A stretch of 64,000 nt of DNA from Streptomyces sp. NBC_01260 (lineage in GTDB: Bacteria; Actinomycetota; Actinomycetes; Streptomycetales; Streptomycetaceae), in the NCBI RefSeq assembly GCF_036226405.1, contig NZ_CP108464.1, positions 620,001 through 684,000 of the forward strand. Reading direction: 5' to 3'. Both the position numbers and the translations under genes were made by a program. Shown here in pieces: positions 25,977-37,505 of the stretch. Below the pieces are notes generated by a model, which saw only the letters and a list, made by a program, of their open reading frames with translations, was not told the origin of the DNA and searched no databases. Position 1 is the stretch's first letter. Every line of letters starts with the position of its first letter.

Positions 25977-26612
25977 CTACCGGAGGATGAAGCGGCTCTT
26001 GGCGCGCCACTCCTCGACCATCTCGGCCGGCGCCTTCTCGGGGGACCCCGCGTCGTACGGCGGCTGCGGGTCGTACTCGGTCAGCAACTGCACGGACTGG
26101 GCATGCCGGTCGCCCGCGATCCGGCCGAGCAGGGTGAGGCCCATGTCGATGCCGGACGAGACGCCCGCGGCCGTGACGTACTTGCCGTCGATGACGACGC
26201 GTTCGCCGGTCGGCTCGACGCCGTAGTCCTTCAGTGTGCCGAGGGCGAGCCAGTGCGAGGTCCCCCGCCGCCCCTTCAGGAGCCCGGCGGCCGCGAGCAG
26301 CAGCGAGCCGGTGCAGACGGAGGTCGTCCAGGTACTGGTGGCATCGGCGGTGCGCAGCCAGTCGAGCAGGGTCTCGTTCTCCATCTGGGCCTGCTGCCCC
26401 GGGCCGCCGGGAACGATCACCAGATCGGGCGCCGGGACCTCGTCGAGCGTCCGGTCGGCGACCAGGGACAGGCTGCCGGAGTCATTGCGCACGGGGCCGG
26501 TCCGCTCGGCGACGAAGACGGTCTCGGCACCGGGGGCACGGGACAGGATCTCGTACGGTCCGACGGCGTCGAGCGCGGTGAAGCGGTCGAAGAGGACAAT
26601 GGCGATCTGCAT
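25977..26612 (-). CDS. DJ-1/PfpI family protein
   Basis: 211-residue flavodoxin-like fold of the DJ-1/ThiJ superfamily. The nucleophile-elbow Cys is in TSVCTGSLLLAAAGLL, followed by the conserved His region SHWLALG, and an early Glu occurs in AVGPYEILS. It lacks the AraC domain of its neighbour but shares its DJ-1 half, suggesting duplication. It is 21 nt downstream of the GlxA-type regulator, probably co-transcribed. Possible isonitrile hydratase-like or amidase activity; not provable here. Confidence 0.85.
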   Translation of the reverse strand: MQIAIVLFDRFTALDAVGPYEILSRAPGAETVFVAERTGPVRNDSGSLSLVADRTLDEVPAPDLVIVPGGPGQQAQMENETLLDWLRTADATSTWTTSVCTGSLLLAAAGLLKGRRGTSHWLALGTLKDYGVEPTGERVVIDGKYVTAAGVSSGIDMGLTLLGRIAGDRHAQSVQLLTEYDPQPPYDAGSPEKAPAEMVEEWRAKSRFILR

Positions 26613-26633
26613 GGGTGGCTGCCTGCCTTCCGG

Positions 26634-27650
26634 TCAGTGACCGATGGTGAGGGGTTCGGTGGGGTCGGGCCCGTGGACGGGTCCGGCCGGCGGACGGGGG
26701 GCGAACCGCCTGCGGTATTCGGCGGGTGCGGTGCCCAGTGCCTTGATGAACGCGCGGCGCATCGCCTCCGGCGTGCCGTAGCCGCACAGCCGCGAGATGC
26801 CCGCGACGCCGTCGGTGGTGTCCTCCAGGAGCCTGCGGGCCTGTTCGAGACGGACGCGGTCGACGTACCGGCCGGGTGTCATACCGGTCTCGGCCTGGAA
26901 CGCGCGGGCGAAGTGGCGCGGCGAGAGCCGGGCGCGGACGGCGAGGGCCTCGACGGACAGGTCGCCGCCGGGGTGTTCGGTGATCCAGTGCTGGACCTCG
27001 CGCAACGGTTCGCGGCGGGCCGTCTGGGCGGTGAGCTGGGCGCTGAACTGAGCCTGGTTCCCCGGCCTGCGCAGAAAGACCACCAGATGCCGGGCGACCG
27101 TGAGCGCCACGTCCCGGCCGTGGTCCTCCTCGACGAGTGCGAGCGCGAGATCGATGCCCGCGGTGACTCCGGCGGAGGTGGCCAGCCTGCCGTCGCGTAC
27201 GAAGATGGGTTCGGGGTCCACCTCGACCTCCGGATAGGTGCGGGCCAAGTGGTCGCAGAGCATCCAGTGCGTGGTCACCCGGTGACCGTCCAGCTGTCCG
27301 GCAGCGGCGAGCAGCAGTGCGCCGCTGCAGACGGAGACGAGCCGTTCGGCGTGCGGGGCGTTTTCGCGCAGCCAGTCGACGAGGGCGGGGGCGGGGGCAC
27401 GGGTGCCCCCGCCGCCGGGGACGAGGAGAGTGTGGACGGGGCCGGTGCCGGCGAGGCTGCTGTCCGGGACGAGCGTGAGCCCGCTCGACGAGCGGACCGG
27501 TGCGCCGTCCAGCGAGGCGGTACGCAGTTCGTACGAGACCCCGGGGAACCGGGAGGCGCCGGCGAAGACCTCCATGGGCCCGCTCACATCGAGGCTCTGG
27601 ACGCCGTCGAAGAGGACGACGAGTACGGCTCGCTGCTTCATGCCTGCCAT
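26634..27650 (-). CDS. GlxA family transcriptional regulator (DJ-1 + AraC HTH)
   Basis: 338 residues. The N-terminal DJ-1 domain contains LVSVCSGALLLAAAGQLDG with a conserved Cys; the C-terminal AraC domain has two helix-turn-helix units (ALAVRARLSPRHFARAF and ISRLCGYGTPEAMRRAF). The ATG at 27650 has GGAGG 9 nt upstream and is preferred over the ATG at 27641. Likely controls the downstream DJ-1 gene; the ligand is unknown. Confidence 0.88.
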   Translation of the reverse strand: MAGMKQRAVLVVLFDGVQSLDVSGPMEVFAGASRFPGVSYELRTASLDGAPVRSSSGLTLVPDSSLAGTGPVHTLLVPGGGGTRAPAPALVDWLRENAPHAERLVSVCSGALLLAAAGQLDGHRVTTHWMLCDHLARTYPEVEVDPEPIFVRDGRLATSAGVTAGIDLALALVEEDHGRDVALTVARHLVVFLRRPGNQAQFSAQLTAQTARREPLREVQHWITEHPGGDLSVEALAVRARLSPRHFARAFQAETGMTPGRYVDRVRLEQARRLLEDTTDGVAGISRLCGYGTPEAMRRAFIKALGTAPAEYRRRFAPRPPAGPVHGPDPTEPLTIGH

Positions 27651-27764
27651 CCTGGACGGCCTCCCCGACGGCCGCAATGACGGGTTCCCCACCTTTTCTG
27701 CCATGGCGGCGGCGCGACGCACTTCACGTACGGCCCGGGGTTCCCTGCCGTACTGACCAGTCGG

Positions 27765-27770
27765 TAACGT
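27765..27770 (+). promoter_or_regulatory. Putative -10 box of SCO6745-like gene
   Basis: TAACGT (TANNNT) ends 6 nt before the ATG at 27777; no Shine-Dalgarno is present, so a leaderless transcript is likely. Confidence 0.45.
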
Positions 27771-27776
27771 GCGGGT

Positions 27777-28634
27777 ATGAGTACTCTGCCGCCCCGTGCC
27801 GGACGCCGCTGCCACAACGCCCTCAACCCGTTGCACTCCGCGGTCTACTTCTCCCCCGATCTCGGCAAGGAGTTCGGGGAGATCGGGATCACCGCCCCCG
27901 CCGCCGTGTACTTCGCCGGGCGCTCAGCCGCCCTGGGTGCCGTGGGCCCGGGTACGGTCACCGCGACCTTCTACAACTTCAGCCACGAACTCGTGGCCGC
28001 GCACCTGCCCGCCGTCTGGGACATCGCCTCGCCCGAAGCCGTTCTGGCGGCGCGGCTGCGTGCCGCCGACTCGACGCTGCGCCGGCTCCTCGGAGAGGAG
28101 GTCATCGCCTCCTCCGAGCTGGCCGAGGCCGCGCAGCTGGCGCTGCGCGCCACCGCGGGCTGCACGCGACACGCCCGGCCGCTGTACGCGGCGCACGCCG
28201 ATCTCCCGGTGCCGGAGCAGCCGCACCTGGCGTACTGGCATGCCGCGACCCTGTTGCGCGAACACCGCGGTGACGCCCATCTCGCGGCGCTCCTCGCGGC
28301 CGGTCTCGACCCCGTCGAGGCCCTGGTCAGCCACACCGCCACCGGCAAGGGCATGTCGCCCCGCTGGACCCTGGCGACCCGCGGGTGGCACCGCAGCGAC
28401 TGGGAGGACGCCTCCGCCCGGCTGCGCGAGCGCGGACTGCTCACCGCCGAGGGCGGGTTGACGGAGGCGGGCGTGGCGCTGCGGACCGGCCTGGAGGAGG
28501 CCACGGACCGGATGGACCTGGCGCCGTACGAGGAGCTCGGCGGTGCGGGCGTGGCCCGCCTGACCGAACTGGGACGCGGGTTCCTCGGCACGGCGCTGGC
28601 CGCGGGCGCGTTTCCGGCGGATCTGAACGGCTGA
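27777..28634 (+). CDS. SCO6745 family protein of unknown function
   Basis: 285-residue Ala/Leu-rich helical protein, probably cytosolic, no signal peptide or membrane segment. Conserved-looking features are CHNALNPLHSAVYFSPDL at the N-terminus, ATFYNFSHELVAAHLPAVW, and a C-terminal winged-helix-like part (WEDASARLRERGLLTAEGGLTE). It resembles the Streptomyces SCO6745 family (recognised from memory), whose neighbourhood in S. coelicolor is also near idi and the hopanoid genes. Function unknown. Confidence 0.75.
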   Translation: MSTLPPRAGRRCHNALNPLHSAVYFSPDLGKEFGEIGITAPAAVYFAGRSAALGAVGPGTVTATFYNFSHELVAAHLPAVWDIASPEAVLAARLRAADSTLRRLLGEEVIASSELAEAAQLALRATAGCTRHARPLYAAHADLPVPEQPHLAYWHAATLLREHRGDAHLAALLAAGLDPVEALVSHTATGKGMSPRWTLATRGWHRSDWEDASARLRERGLLTAEGGLTEAGVALRTGLEEATDRMDLAPYEELGGAGVARLTELGRGFLGTALAAGAFPADLNG

Positions 28635-28684
28635 GGGCTGTCCGGCGGACCGAGGTCGGACAGGACGACGGCCGGTACAGGGAG

Positions 28685-28710
28685 TGGCCGGGCGACACGG
28701 CGCCCGGCCA
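28685..28710 (+). terminator. Hairpin between SCO6745-like gene and tex
   Basis: Perfect 10-bp stem TGGCCGGGCG (28685-28694) with CGCCCGGCCA (28701-28710), 6-nt loop, 51 nt after the upstream stop and 98 nt before tex. Confidence 0.6.
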
Positions 28711-28808
28711 CCCGGCAGAATGCAGTCGAGTGGCCCAGGACCGGTCCGGACAGCGGACCCCGGGGCCCGACCAGCACAGCCAGTACGAGAAGGCGAGTCG
28801 GTAAAACC

Positions 28809-31337
<2,529 letters not shown>

Positions 31338-31356
31338 CGGAAGCCTGGCCTGAATC

Positions 31357-31410
31357 GGGGCGGGGCGGTGAGGGGTTCGCCTGCGGCGGGCCTTCTTCCC
31401 GCCCCGCCCC
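31357..31410 (+). terminator. Terminator after tex
   Basis: GGGGCGGGGCGG (31357-31368) pairs perfectly with CCGCCCCGCCCC (31399-31410); the 30-nt loop holds a small inner hairpin. A TTCCT stretch follows. About 20 nt past the tex stop. Confidence 0.7.
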
Positions 31411-31533
31411 TTCCTGTATGTGCGACATCCCTTGAGCTCCCCTGAGCTGCGCTGAGTCCATTTCCCTTGCGGCCAGGGGCTCTTCCTCCTTCACGTGTCA
31501 GGTGGCCGGGTGACGTGGCTTCGGGATTCTTGA

Positions 31534-31834
31534 AGCGGCCGCGCCGGCAACCACTGGATCAGCGCCGCGATGTGCGGGCAGGACGCGCCGCCGGAGCGTC
31601 TCCGCGTCGACCGGGAGCTCGAAGGGGCCCTGCCCCATGGGCCTGATCCGCTCCACCGCCGAGGTGTTGGGGCTCGACGAAAAGACCGCGATGCGTTACA
31701 CGGACTCCGCACGCCGGCTTCTGGAGACCGCCGTCGAACAAAAAACCGTGAGGACCGGCAGTGACCTTCTGTCATTCTGCCCTCCATGTCCGCACGAAAT
31801 CGAAGACTGCCCCGGCACCGTGCCTGGCCTCTGA
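31534..31834 (+). pseudogene. Frameshifted C-terminal remnant of an integrase/tyrosine-recombinase-like protein
   Basis: Frame A (31534-31658) reads GNHWISAAMCGQD...ERLRVDRELEGALPHGPDPLH; about there the homology moves to frame B, which continues AEVLGLDEKTAMRYTDSARRLLETAVEQ. Joined, they match the C-terminal part of integrase-like proteins common in Streptomyces (recalled, not searched). The frame change after PDPLH implies a lost pair of bases. Frame A is preceded in frame by TGA, so the bulk of the gene is gone. Coordinates of the ends are approximate. Confidence 0.5.
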
Positions 31835-32190
31835 CCACCACCGACATCAACGAGAGTCTCGGCCCTTGCATGACTCGCGTCACGGACCTGCAGTTCCTTA
31901 CCGGGCAGGACAGCGGGACCATCGTCCTGGGAGCGGCATGGCTCGCTCCGAACCCCCAGAACTACGGCCGCGGCATCCACCCGGACATGGTCGGCTTCCA
32001 CATAGACGTCCACCCGGTCGATGCCACTGAACGTGCTGCCACCCGCGCTGTTCTACGGGCGCACGCCCTCCCGCAACTCCACGACTGGATCACACAGGCG
32101 ATCGCTGCCGACGAGACCTGGCAACTGACCGATCACCAGCACTACTGGCGGCTCACCGACGGCCACCTCACCCACCGCGACGAAGAGTGA
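31786..32190 (+). CDS. Hypothetical protein, unrecognised
   Basis: Up to 134 residues; the convincing part begins near TDINESLGPC and runs DLQFLTGQDSGTIVLGAAWLAPNPQNYGRGIHPDMVG, with a His/Trp-rich end (LTDHQHYWRLTDGHL). No signal peptide or membrane segment. Codon bias is normal for the genome, which favours a real gene, but neither the ATG at 31786 nor the one at 31870 has a good ribosome site. It lies between an integrase remnant and a gene-poor stretch, so it may be acquired DNA. No family recognised. Confidence 0.5.
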   Translation: MSARNRRLPRHRAWPLTTTDINESLGPCMTRVTDLQFLTGQDSGTIVLGAAWLAPNPQNYGRGIHPDMVGFHIDVHPVDATERAATRAVLRAHALPQLHDWITQAIAADETWQLTDHQHYWRLTDGHLTHRDEE

Positions 32191-32733
32191 ACCGAGTACC
32201 GACGACACGCACACCCCCGCAGCAGCGAGGCCGAACGCGCGGGTTCACAACGAACCCAACGGGTCGCAACCGGGATTCAGAGCTCATGGACCCTGCCGGC
32301 ACCGGGGCCGAACGGGGCATCGAGTTCCCCAACGGTGCCGGGCCGCCCGGCCGAGCTCCCGTCCCGCTGATGCCCGGCCGCTGGACGGTCCGCGCTGTCC
32401 GCGCTGTCCGCGCCGAGGCCGACGAGCCGGCCTCCTCCGGCCTGGTCCAACTCCTGCGCGCCGACGGCCGGATACCGGAACAGCAGCGGCGATAGCCAGA
32501 GCCCCGCTGTGGAGGGGCAAGGCCCGTTCGGCCGGCAGGTCGAGAACATCCCGGTCTCTGCGCTGAGCCCTCGGCGCAGAGCTCGCGCTCGCAGTTGGCA
32601 CAGCCGGCCGGACCTTATCCGTGGACGGGCGAGAAGCTGCCCCCTCGCATACCCAGGGGCTGAAAAGAGGGGCTCCAAGCGCCTCCGGCCGTGGCGCACA
32701 TTGCTGCTAGGCCATCAAGCCTCTCACTCATCC

Positions 32734-32741
32734 GGTATACC
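32734..32741. promoter_or_regulatory. GGTATACC operator-like site 1
   Basis: Perfect 8-bp palindrome GGTATACC within TCCGGTATACCAAA, about 205 bp upstream of the importer start. Matches the usual form of GntR/FCD operators (TGGTNNNACCA). Confidence 0.5.
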
Positions 32742-32866
32742 AAATAGGTCTCAAGTCGCGATTCCACTCGTGATCAACTGCACCCTCCGCCCCTTTTTGT
32801 GCGCCCAAATACCCTGCAAAAGTGGCAAACGAGGCCGCATGACCCAGCCTTGCCGTCGAACCTCCT

Positions 32867-32874
32867 GGTATACC
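32867..32874. promoter_or_regulatory. GGTATACC operator-like site 2
   Basis: Second exact GGTATACC, in context CTGGTATACCG, 72 bp before the importer start codon. Confidence 0.5.
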
Positions 32875-32884
32875 GTTGCGCCTC

Positions 32885-32910
32885 AACGCATACCCACGTC
32901 GGTATGCGTT
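32885..32910. promoter_or_regulatory. Inverted repeat with GCATACC/GGTATGC arms
   Basis: Perfect 10-bp arms AACGCATACC (32885-32894) and GGTATGCGTT (32901-32910) separated by 6 nt. It lies 35 bp upstream of the importer ATG, between sites 1-2 and the ribosome site, where it could block transcription or fold in the leader mRNA. Confidence 0.55.
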
Positions 32911-32945
32911 CCGTCGCCCTGCCGTCCTCAAGGAGGCTTGATCCC

Positions 32946-34556
32946 ATGCGTCGAATTCCGGCCGCCCTCTCGGTGGCCGCATTGCTGGCGATCACCACCG
33001 CATGCAGTTCACTCACTCCGCCCGGCAAAGAAACCACCGCCCAGGCGCGGCTCACCGACCTGCGTCCCGTACGCGACGGCGGCACGGTCACGATCGGGCT
33101 GAAGTCTGATCCCGACATGCTGGATCCGAGCCTCACGACGACGCTCGTCGCACGCACCGTGTTCACCTCCATGTGCGAACAGCTCTACGACGTGGACCAG
33201 GACAACAAGTTCGTGCCGCAGCTCGCCGCCTCGATGCCGAAGATCACCGACGGCGGCAGAACCTTCACCTTCACCGTCCGCAAGGACGCCACCTTCAGCG
33301 ACGGCGCACGGCTGGACGCCCGCGCGGTGAAGACCTCGCTCGACCGGCATCTGCATCTGCGCGGCTCCGGCCGGGCCTCCGAGATCGACTCCGTGGAGAA
33401 GGTCACGGCCATCGGTCCGTACACCGTGCGGCTCTCGCTGAGCCATCCCGACGTACCGCTGCTGGGCCGGCTCGCCAACACGGCCGGACTGATCATGTCG
33501 CCGAAGGCGCTGAAGACGTACGGAAGGAAGTTCGCGACGCATCCCTCGTGCGTCGGGCCGTTCCGGTACGTCAGGAGGGTCGTCGGTGACCGGATCGAAC
33601 TGGCGAAGGACCCGCTGTACTACGACGCGGACAAGGTCCATCTCGACCACGTCGTCTACAAGACGATCACCGACGGCAACATCCGGATGGCCAACATACG
33701 TTCCGGTGACGTCCAGATCGGCGACCAGATGGGCCCGGTCGAGGTGCGCAGCTCCATGGGCGAGAAGGACCTCCAGCTCCTCAACACTCCGTCGCTGGGC
33801 TATATGTCCCTCACCCTCAACGTCGGTAACTCGCACGGCATCGACAAGAAGCCCAGCCCGGTCGACAGCCCCTTCGGGCGCGACGTGCGCGTCCGGGAGG
33901 CCTTCGATCTGTCGCTGGACCGCGAGCTGATCAACAAGCTGGTCTTCCAGGGCATGTACGAACCGGCCTGTGGTCCCGTCCCCCCGGGGACACCGCTCAG
34001 CACCCCGCTCACCTGCCCGGAGCGGGACGTGGCGAAGGCCGAGCGGCTACTGAGAGCGGCCGGTGTGAAGACGCCGGTGCCGCTGGAGCTGATGATCAAC
34101 ACGACTCCGGACGACAGCCGTCTCGGACAGGTCGTGCAGGCCATGGCGGCCGACGCGGGCTTCGAAGTCAAGCTGAGGCCGACCGAATTCGCCACCGGGC
34201 TGACCCGGACCCTGGCCGGCGACTTCGAGGCGCGGACCGGCGGCTGGGGCGGCCAGCCCGACCCGGCGGGCAACATCGACAGCCTCGTGGGCACCGCGGG
34301 CAGCAACAACCAGGGCAAGCTCTCGGACCCGACGATCGACCGGCTGATCGTCGAGGGCCGCAGCACCTCGGACATCGCCGAGCGCCGCGAGATCTACCGC
34401 AGGCTCACGGTCGCGATCAACAAGCAGCACGGGGTCATCTACCTCTACCGGAACATCAACTACGTCTCCGCCTCGCAGAACGTGAGCGGCCTCAAGCTCT
34501 CCGGTGACGGCCTGATCAGGGTCAAGGAAGCCGGTTACACGAAGGGGAGCCGGTGA
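32946..34556 (+). CDS. ABC transporter substrate-binding lipoprotein, family 5
   Basis: Extracytoplasmic solute-binding protein of the peptide/nickel/opine class (SBP_bac_5). 536 residues. The signal peptide ends in a lipobox ITTAC with the lipid-attached Cys at residue 22. Family features include GGTVTIGLKSDPDMLDPS at the mature N-terminus, FTFTVRKDATFSDGARLDARAV, and VREAFDLSLDREL. Strong ribosome site AAGGAGG 8 nt before the ATG. First gene of a five-gene importer operon; the permease start overlaps its stop (GTGA). Confidence 0.92.
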   Translation: MRRIPAALSVAALLAITTACSSLTPPGKETTAQARLTDLRPVRDGGTVTIGLKSDPDMLDPSLTTTLVARTVFTSMCEQLYDVDQDNKFVPQLAASMPKITDGGRTFTFTVRKDATFSDGARLDARAVKTSLDRHLHLRGSGRASEIDSVEKVTAIGPYTVRLSLSHPDVPLLGRLANTAGLIMSPKALKTYGRKFATHPSCVGPFRYVRRVVGDRIELAKDPLYYDADKVHLDHVVYKTITDGNIRMANIRSGDVQIGDQMGPVEVRSSMGEKDLQLLNTPSLGYMSLTLNVGNSHGIDKKPSPVDSPFGRDVRVREAFDLSLDRELINKLVFQGMYEPACGPVPPGTPLSTPLTCPERDVAKAERLLRAAGVKTPVPLELMINTTPDDSRLGQVVQAMAADAGFEVKLRPTEFATGLTRTLAGDFEARTGGWGGQPDPAGNIDSLVGTAGSNNQGKLSDPTIDRLIVEGRSTSDIAERREIYRRLTVAINKQHGVIYLYRNINYVSASQNVSGLKLSGDGLIRVKEAGYTKGSR

Positions 34557-35527
34557 AGACCCTCCGCAGACTGCTCACGTCGTACGTGAGCCGCCGGATC
34601 GGCATGTCTCTGGTGACCATGGTGCTGGTCAGCATCACCGTGTTCCTCGGGGTCCGTGCGATGCCCGGCGACACCGCCCAGGCACTGGCCGGTGAACAGA
34701 CCTCCCCGGAGGTACTGGCCGCGATCCGCTCCGAGTACGGGCTCGACGACAACATCGCCGTGCAGTACTGGCGCTACGTCAGCAACGCGGCCACGGGTGA
34801 CTTCGGCACCTCGGCCCGTACCGGCCTCCCGGTGCTCGACTCCATCACCCAGGCGCTGCCCATCACTCTCGAACTGGCGGCGCTGTCCCTGCTGATGGCC
34901 GTGGTCGTCGGCATCGGGGCCGGTGTCATGGCAGCCGTCCGGCGTGGCAAGCCGGAGGAGTGGCTGGCCAACGGCATCGCGCTGCTGGGCATGTCGGTCC
35001 CGGCGTTCTGGCTCGGCATCGTGCTGGTGCTGGTCTTCGCCATCGCCATGCCGGTGTTCGCCGCCTCCGGCTTCGTACCGTTCAGTGCCGATCCGCTGGA
35101 GAACCTGCGGCGGCTGGTGCTGCCCGCCGTCGTGCTCGGCTCCGGCCTCGCCGCGGTGGTGATGCGCCAGACCAGGGCGGCGATGATCGACGCGATGTCC
35201 TCGGACTACGTGCGCACCGCACGGGCCAAGGGGCTGGCCCCGGCCGCCGTGATCGGCCGGCACGGGCTGCGCAACTCGCTCGTCACCGTGATCACCGTGC
35301 TGGGTCTCCAGCTCGGGCACCTGATCTCCGGCGCCGTCGTCACCGAACAGGTCTTCGTCCTGCCGGGCTTCGGCAAGCTCACCATCGACGCGGTCTTCAC
35401 CCGTGACTACGCGATGGTCCAGGGCGTGGTCCTGTTCACCTCGGCCGCCTACATCCTGATCAATCTGCTGGTCGACTTCCTGTACTCGGTGGTCGACCCG
35501 CGCATCCGGCTCGGAGGTTCCCGATGA
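34553..35527 (+). CDS. ABC importer permease, DppB type
   Basis: 324 residues, six transmembrane helices, with the N-terminal YVSRRIGMSLVTMVLVSITVF helix, the periplasmic loop bearing DFGTSARTGLPV, and the EAA-type coupling loop around DYVRTARAKGLAPAAVIGRHGLRN. GTG start overlaps the binding-protein stop. First permease of the heterodimeric channel. Confidence 0.93.
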   Translation: MKTLRRLLTSYVSRRIGMSLVTMVLVSITVFLGVRAMPGDTAQALAGEQTSPEVLAAIRSEYGLDDNIAVQYWRYVSNAATGDFGTSARTGLPVLDSITQALPITLELAALSLLMAVVVGIGAGVMAAVRRGKPEEWLANGIALLGMSVPAFWLGIVLVLVFAIAMPVFAASGFVPFSADPLENLRRLVLPAVVLGSGLAAVVMRQTRAAMIDAMSSDYVRTARAKGLAPAAVIGRHGLRNSLVTVITVLGLQLGHLISGAVVTEQVFVLPGFGKLTIDAVFTRDYAMVQGVVLFTSAAYILINLLVDFLYSVVDPRIRLGGSR

Positions 35528-36432
35528 CCCTCGCCCCGTCCACGGCGCCGCCCGCCGCCGCGGCCCCCGCGGCACGGCCCGGCGTCCGTGCCGCACGGCC
35601 GGCCACCTCACTGCGCCGACTGCGGCGCAACCGGCTGGCGCTGGTGGGTGCGGTGCTGTCCGCGGTGTTCGTGCTCGTCGCGCTGCTCGCACCGCTGCTC
35701 GCCCCCTACGACCCGGCCCGGCCGGACTTCGACTCGGCTCTCATGGCGCCGAGTTGGTCGCACTGGCTCGGCACGGACGACCTGGGCCGTGACCAGCTCT
35801 CCAGGGTGCTGGTGGGCGTCACCGCTTCCATGCAGGTCGGTGTGCTGGCCGTGCTGCTGGCCTTCGTCGTCGCCGTCCCGCTCGGGCTGGTGGCCGGCTA
35901 CTACGGCCGGTTCGCCGACACCGTGGTCTCCCGGCTGACCGACACCATGCTGGCCTTTCCCTTCCTGGTCCTGGCCGTGGGCCTCGCCGCCGTCATGGGT
36001 CCCTCGCTGCAGAACGCGACCATCGCGATCGGCATCTCCCAGATCCCCGGAATCATCCGCGTCACCCGGGCCGAGACCCTGCGGCTCAAGCATCTGGACT
36101 ACGTCGGTGCCGCGGTGGCCAACGGCGGCGGCGACGGTGTGATCCTGTTCCGCCACATCCTGCCCAACGCGACCTCGACGCTGATCGTGCAGGCCACCGT
36201 CGGGATCCCGTCCGCCATCATCGGCGAGGCGGTGCTCAGCTTCCTCGGCCTCGGGGTGCAGCCGCCCTCCCCCTCGCTCGGCGTGATGCTCTCCAGCGCC
36301 CAGCCCTTCATCGCGGACGCGCCCTGGATGGCGGTCTTCCCCGGCCTGGTCATCGTGCTCGCCACTTTGGCTTTCAACCTGCTCGGCGACGGCGTACGCG
36401 ACATCCTCGACCCCCGCGGAGGTTCCCGGTGA
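35524..36432 (+). CDS. ABC importer permease, DppC type
   Basis: 302 residues, six helices after a Pro/Ala-rich N-terminal tail. The DppC hallmarks are HWLGTDDLGRDQLSRVL and the coupling loop DYVGAAVANGGGDGVILFRHILPN. ATG overlaps the DppB-type stop. Partner of the preceding permease. Confidence 0.93.
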   Translation: MTLAPSTAPPAAAAPAARPGVRAARPATSLRRLRRNRLALVGAVLSAVFVLVALLAPLLAPYDPARPDFDSALMAPSWSHWLGTDDLGRDQLSRVLVGVTASMQVGVLAVLLAFVVAVPLGLVAGYYGRFADTVVSRLTDTMLAFPFLVLAVGLAAVMGPSLQNATIAIGISQIPGIIRVTRAETLRLKHLDYVGAAVANGGGDGVILFRHILPNATSTLIVQATVGIPSAIIGEAVLSFLGLGVQPPSPSLGVMLSSAQPFIADAPWMAVFPGLVIVLATLAFNLLGDGVRDILDPRGGSR

Positions 36433-37505
36433 CCGAAGTCGAGACGTCCACCGCGCCCCGGCCCGGCGCGGACAGTGGCAGCGAGCCGGTGCTCCGGGTC
36501 CGTGACCTGTCGGTCTCCTTCCACGGCGCGGAACGCACCGTGCACGCCGTGGACGGTGTCTCCTACGATTTGGCGCCCGGCGAGGTACTGGCCGTGGTCG
36601 GCGAGTCCGGCTGCGGAAAGTCCGTCACCTCCATGGCCGTGATGGGGCTGCTGCCGTCGACCGCCCGGATCGGCGGCTCCATCACCCTGGACGGCCAGGA
36701 GCTGGTCGGCGCGCCGGAGAAGCGGTTGCGGTCGCTCCGCGGCCGTCGCCTCTCGATGATCTTTCAGGAGCCGATGACCTCGCTCAACCCGGTACTCACC
36801 GTCGGCCGGCAGATCACCGAAGTCCTGCGCCGACACCAGGGGTTGAGCCGGAACGAAGCCAGGGAACGGGCTGTCGAACTGCTCGGTGTCGTCGGAATCC
36901 CGGCGCCCCGCAAGCGGGTTGACGAATACCCGCACCAGCTCTCCGGCGGCATGCGGCAGCGGGTGATGATCGCCATCGCGGTGGCGTGCGACCCCGCCGT
37001 GCTGATCGCGGACGAACCGACGACCGCTCTCGACGTGACAGTACAGGCCGGCATCCTCGATGTGCTCCGCTCGTTGCGGGACCGGCTCGGCACCGCCATC
37101 GTCCTGATCACCCACGACCTCGGAGTGGTCGCGGACACCGCAGACCGGGTCCTGGTGATGTACGCGGGCCGCCCCGTCGAACAGGCCTCGGTGGACGAGC
37201 TGTTCGCGTCGCCGCGGCATCCGTACACCCGGGGCCTGCTCGGTGCCGTACTGCGTCCCGGAAGCCGGGGCGCGGGCGGAAGGGCGCGGCTGAACGAGAT
37301 CCCCGGGCTCGTCCCCGATCTGCGCGAACAGCCGAAGGGGTGCAGTTTCGCGCCGCGTTGCGCCTCGGCCGAGGACGGCTGCCTGACGAGCCGTCCCCCG
37401 CTGAACAGGTCCGCCGGCACCCACCTGATCGCCTGCTACCACCCGGCCGATGCGATCGGGTCCGACCCGTCCCGACCCGACGCGAGCAAGGGAACCGTCC
37501 GATGA
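36429..37505 (+). CDS. ABC importer ATPase, DppD type
   Basis: 358 residues. Walker [10 protein letters not shown], signature LSGGMRQRV, Walker [13 protein letters not shown], and the C-terminal oligopeptide domain with a possible Cys cluster ([15 protein letters not shown] and later HLIACYHP) that in this family binds an iron-sulfur cluster. GTG start overlaps the DppC-type stop. Confidence 0.92.
   Translation: MTEVETSTAPRPGADSGSEPVLRVRDLSVSFHGAERTVHAVDGVSYDLAPGEVLAVVGESGCGKSVTSMAVMGLLPSTARIGGSITLDGQELVGAPEKRLRSLRGRRLSMIFQEPMTSLNPVLTVGRQITEVLRRHQGLSRNEARERAVELLGVVGIPAPRKRVDEYPHQLSGGMRQRVMIAIAVACDPAVLIADEPTTALDVTVQAGILDVLRSLRDRLGTAIVLITHDLGVVADTADRVLVMYAGRPVEQASVDELFASPRHPYTRGLLGAVLRPGSRGAGGRARLNEIPGLVPDLREQPKGCSFAPRCASAEDGCLTSRPPLNRSAGTHLIACYHPADAIGSDPSRPDASKGTVR

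Larger units (their letters stand above)
32191..32945. other. Gene-poor stretch with operators of the importer operon
   Basis: About 750 bp without a convincing gene. Seen: three tandem copies of the 9-mer GTCCGCGC(T/C) at 32388-32414; AT-richer DNA from 32720; and three related palindromic elements before the importer operon. A rightward frame in 32187-32495 has no family resemblance and is probably chance. Confidence 0.5.

Noticed and set aside
32187..32495. 102-codon rightward frame after the unknown gene
   Set aside because: No family resemblance and low-complexity repeats; it overlaps the previous stop by chance. Left out as a gene.
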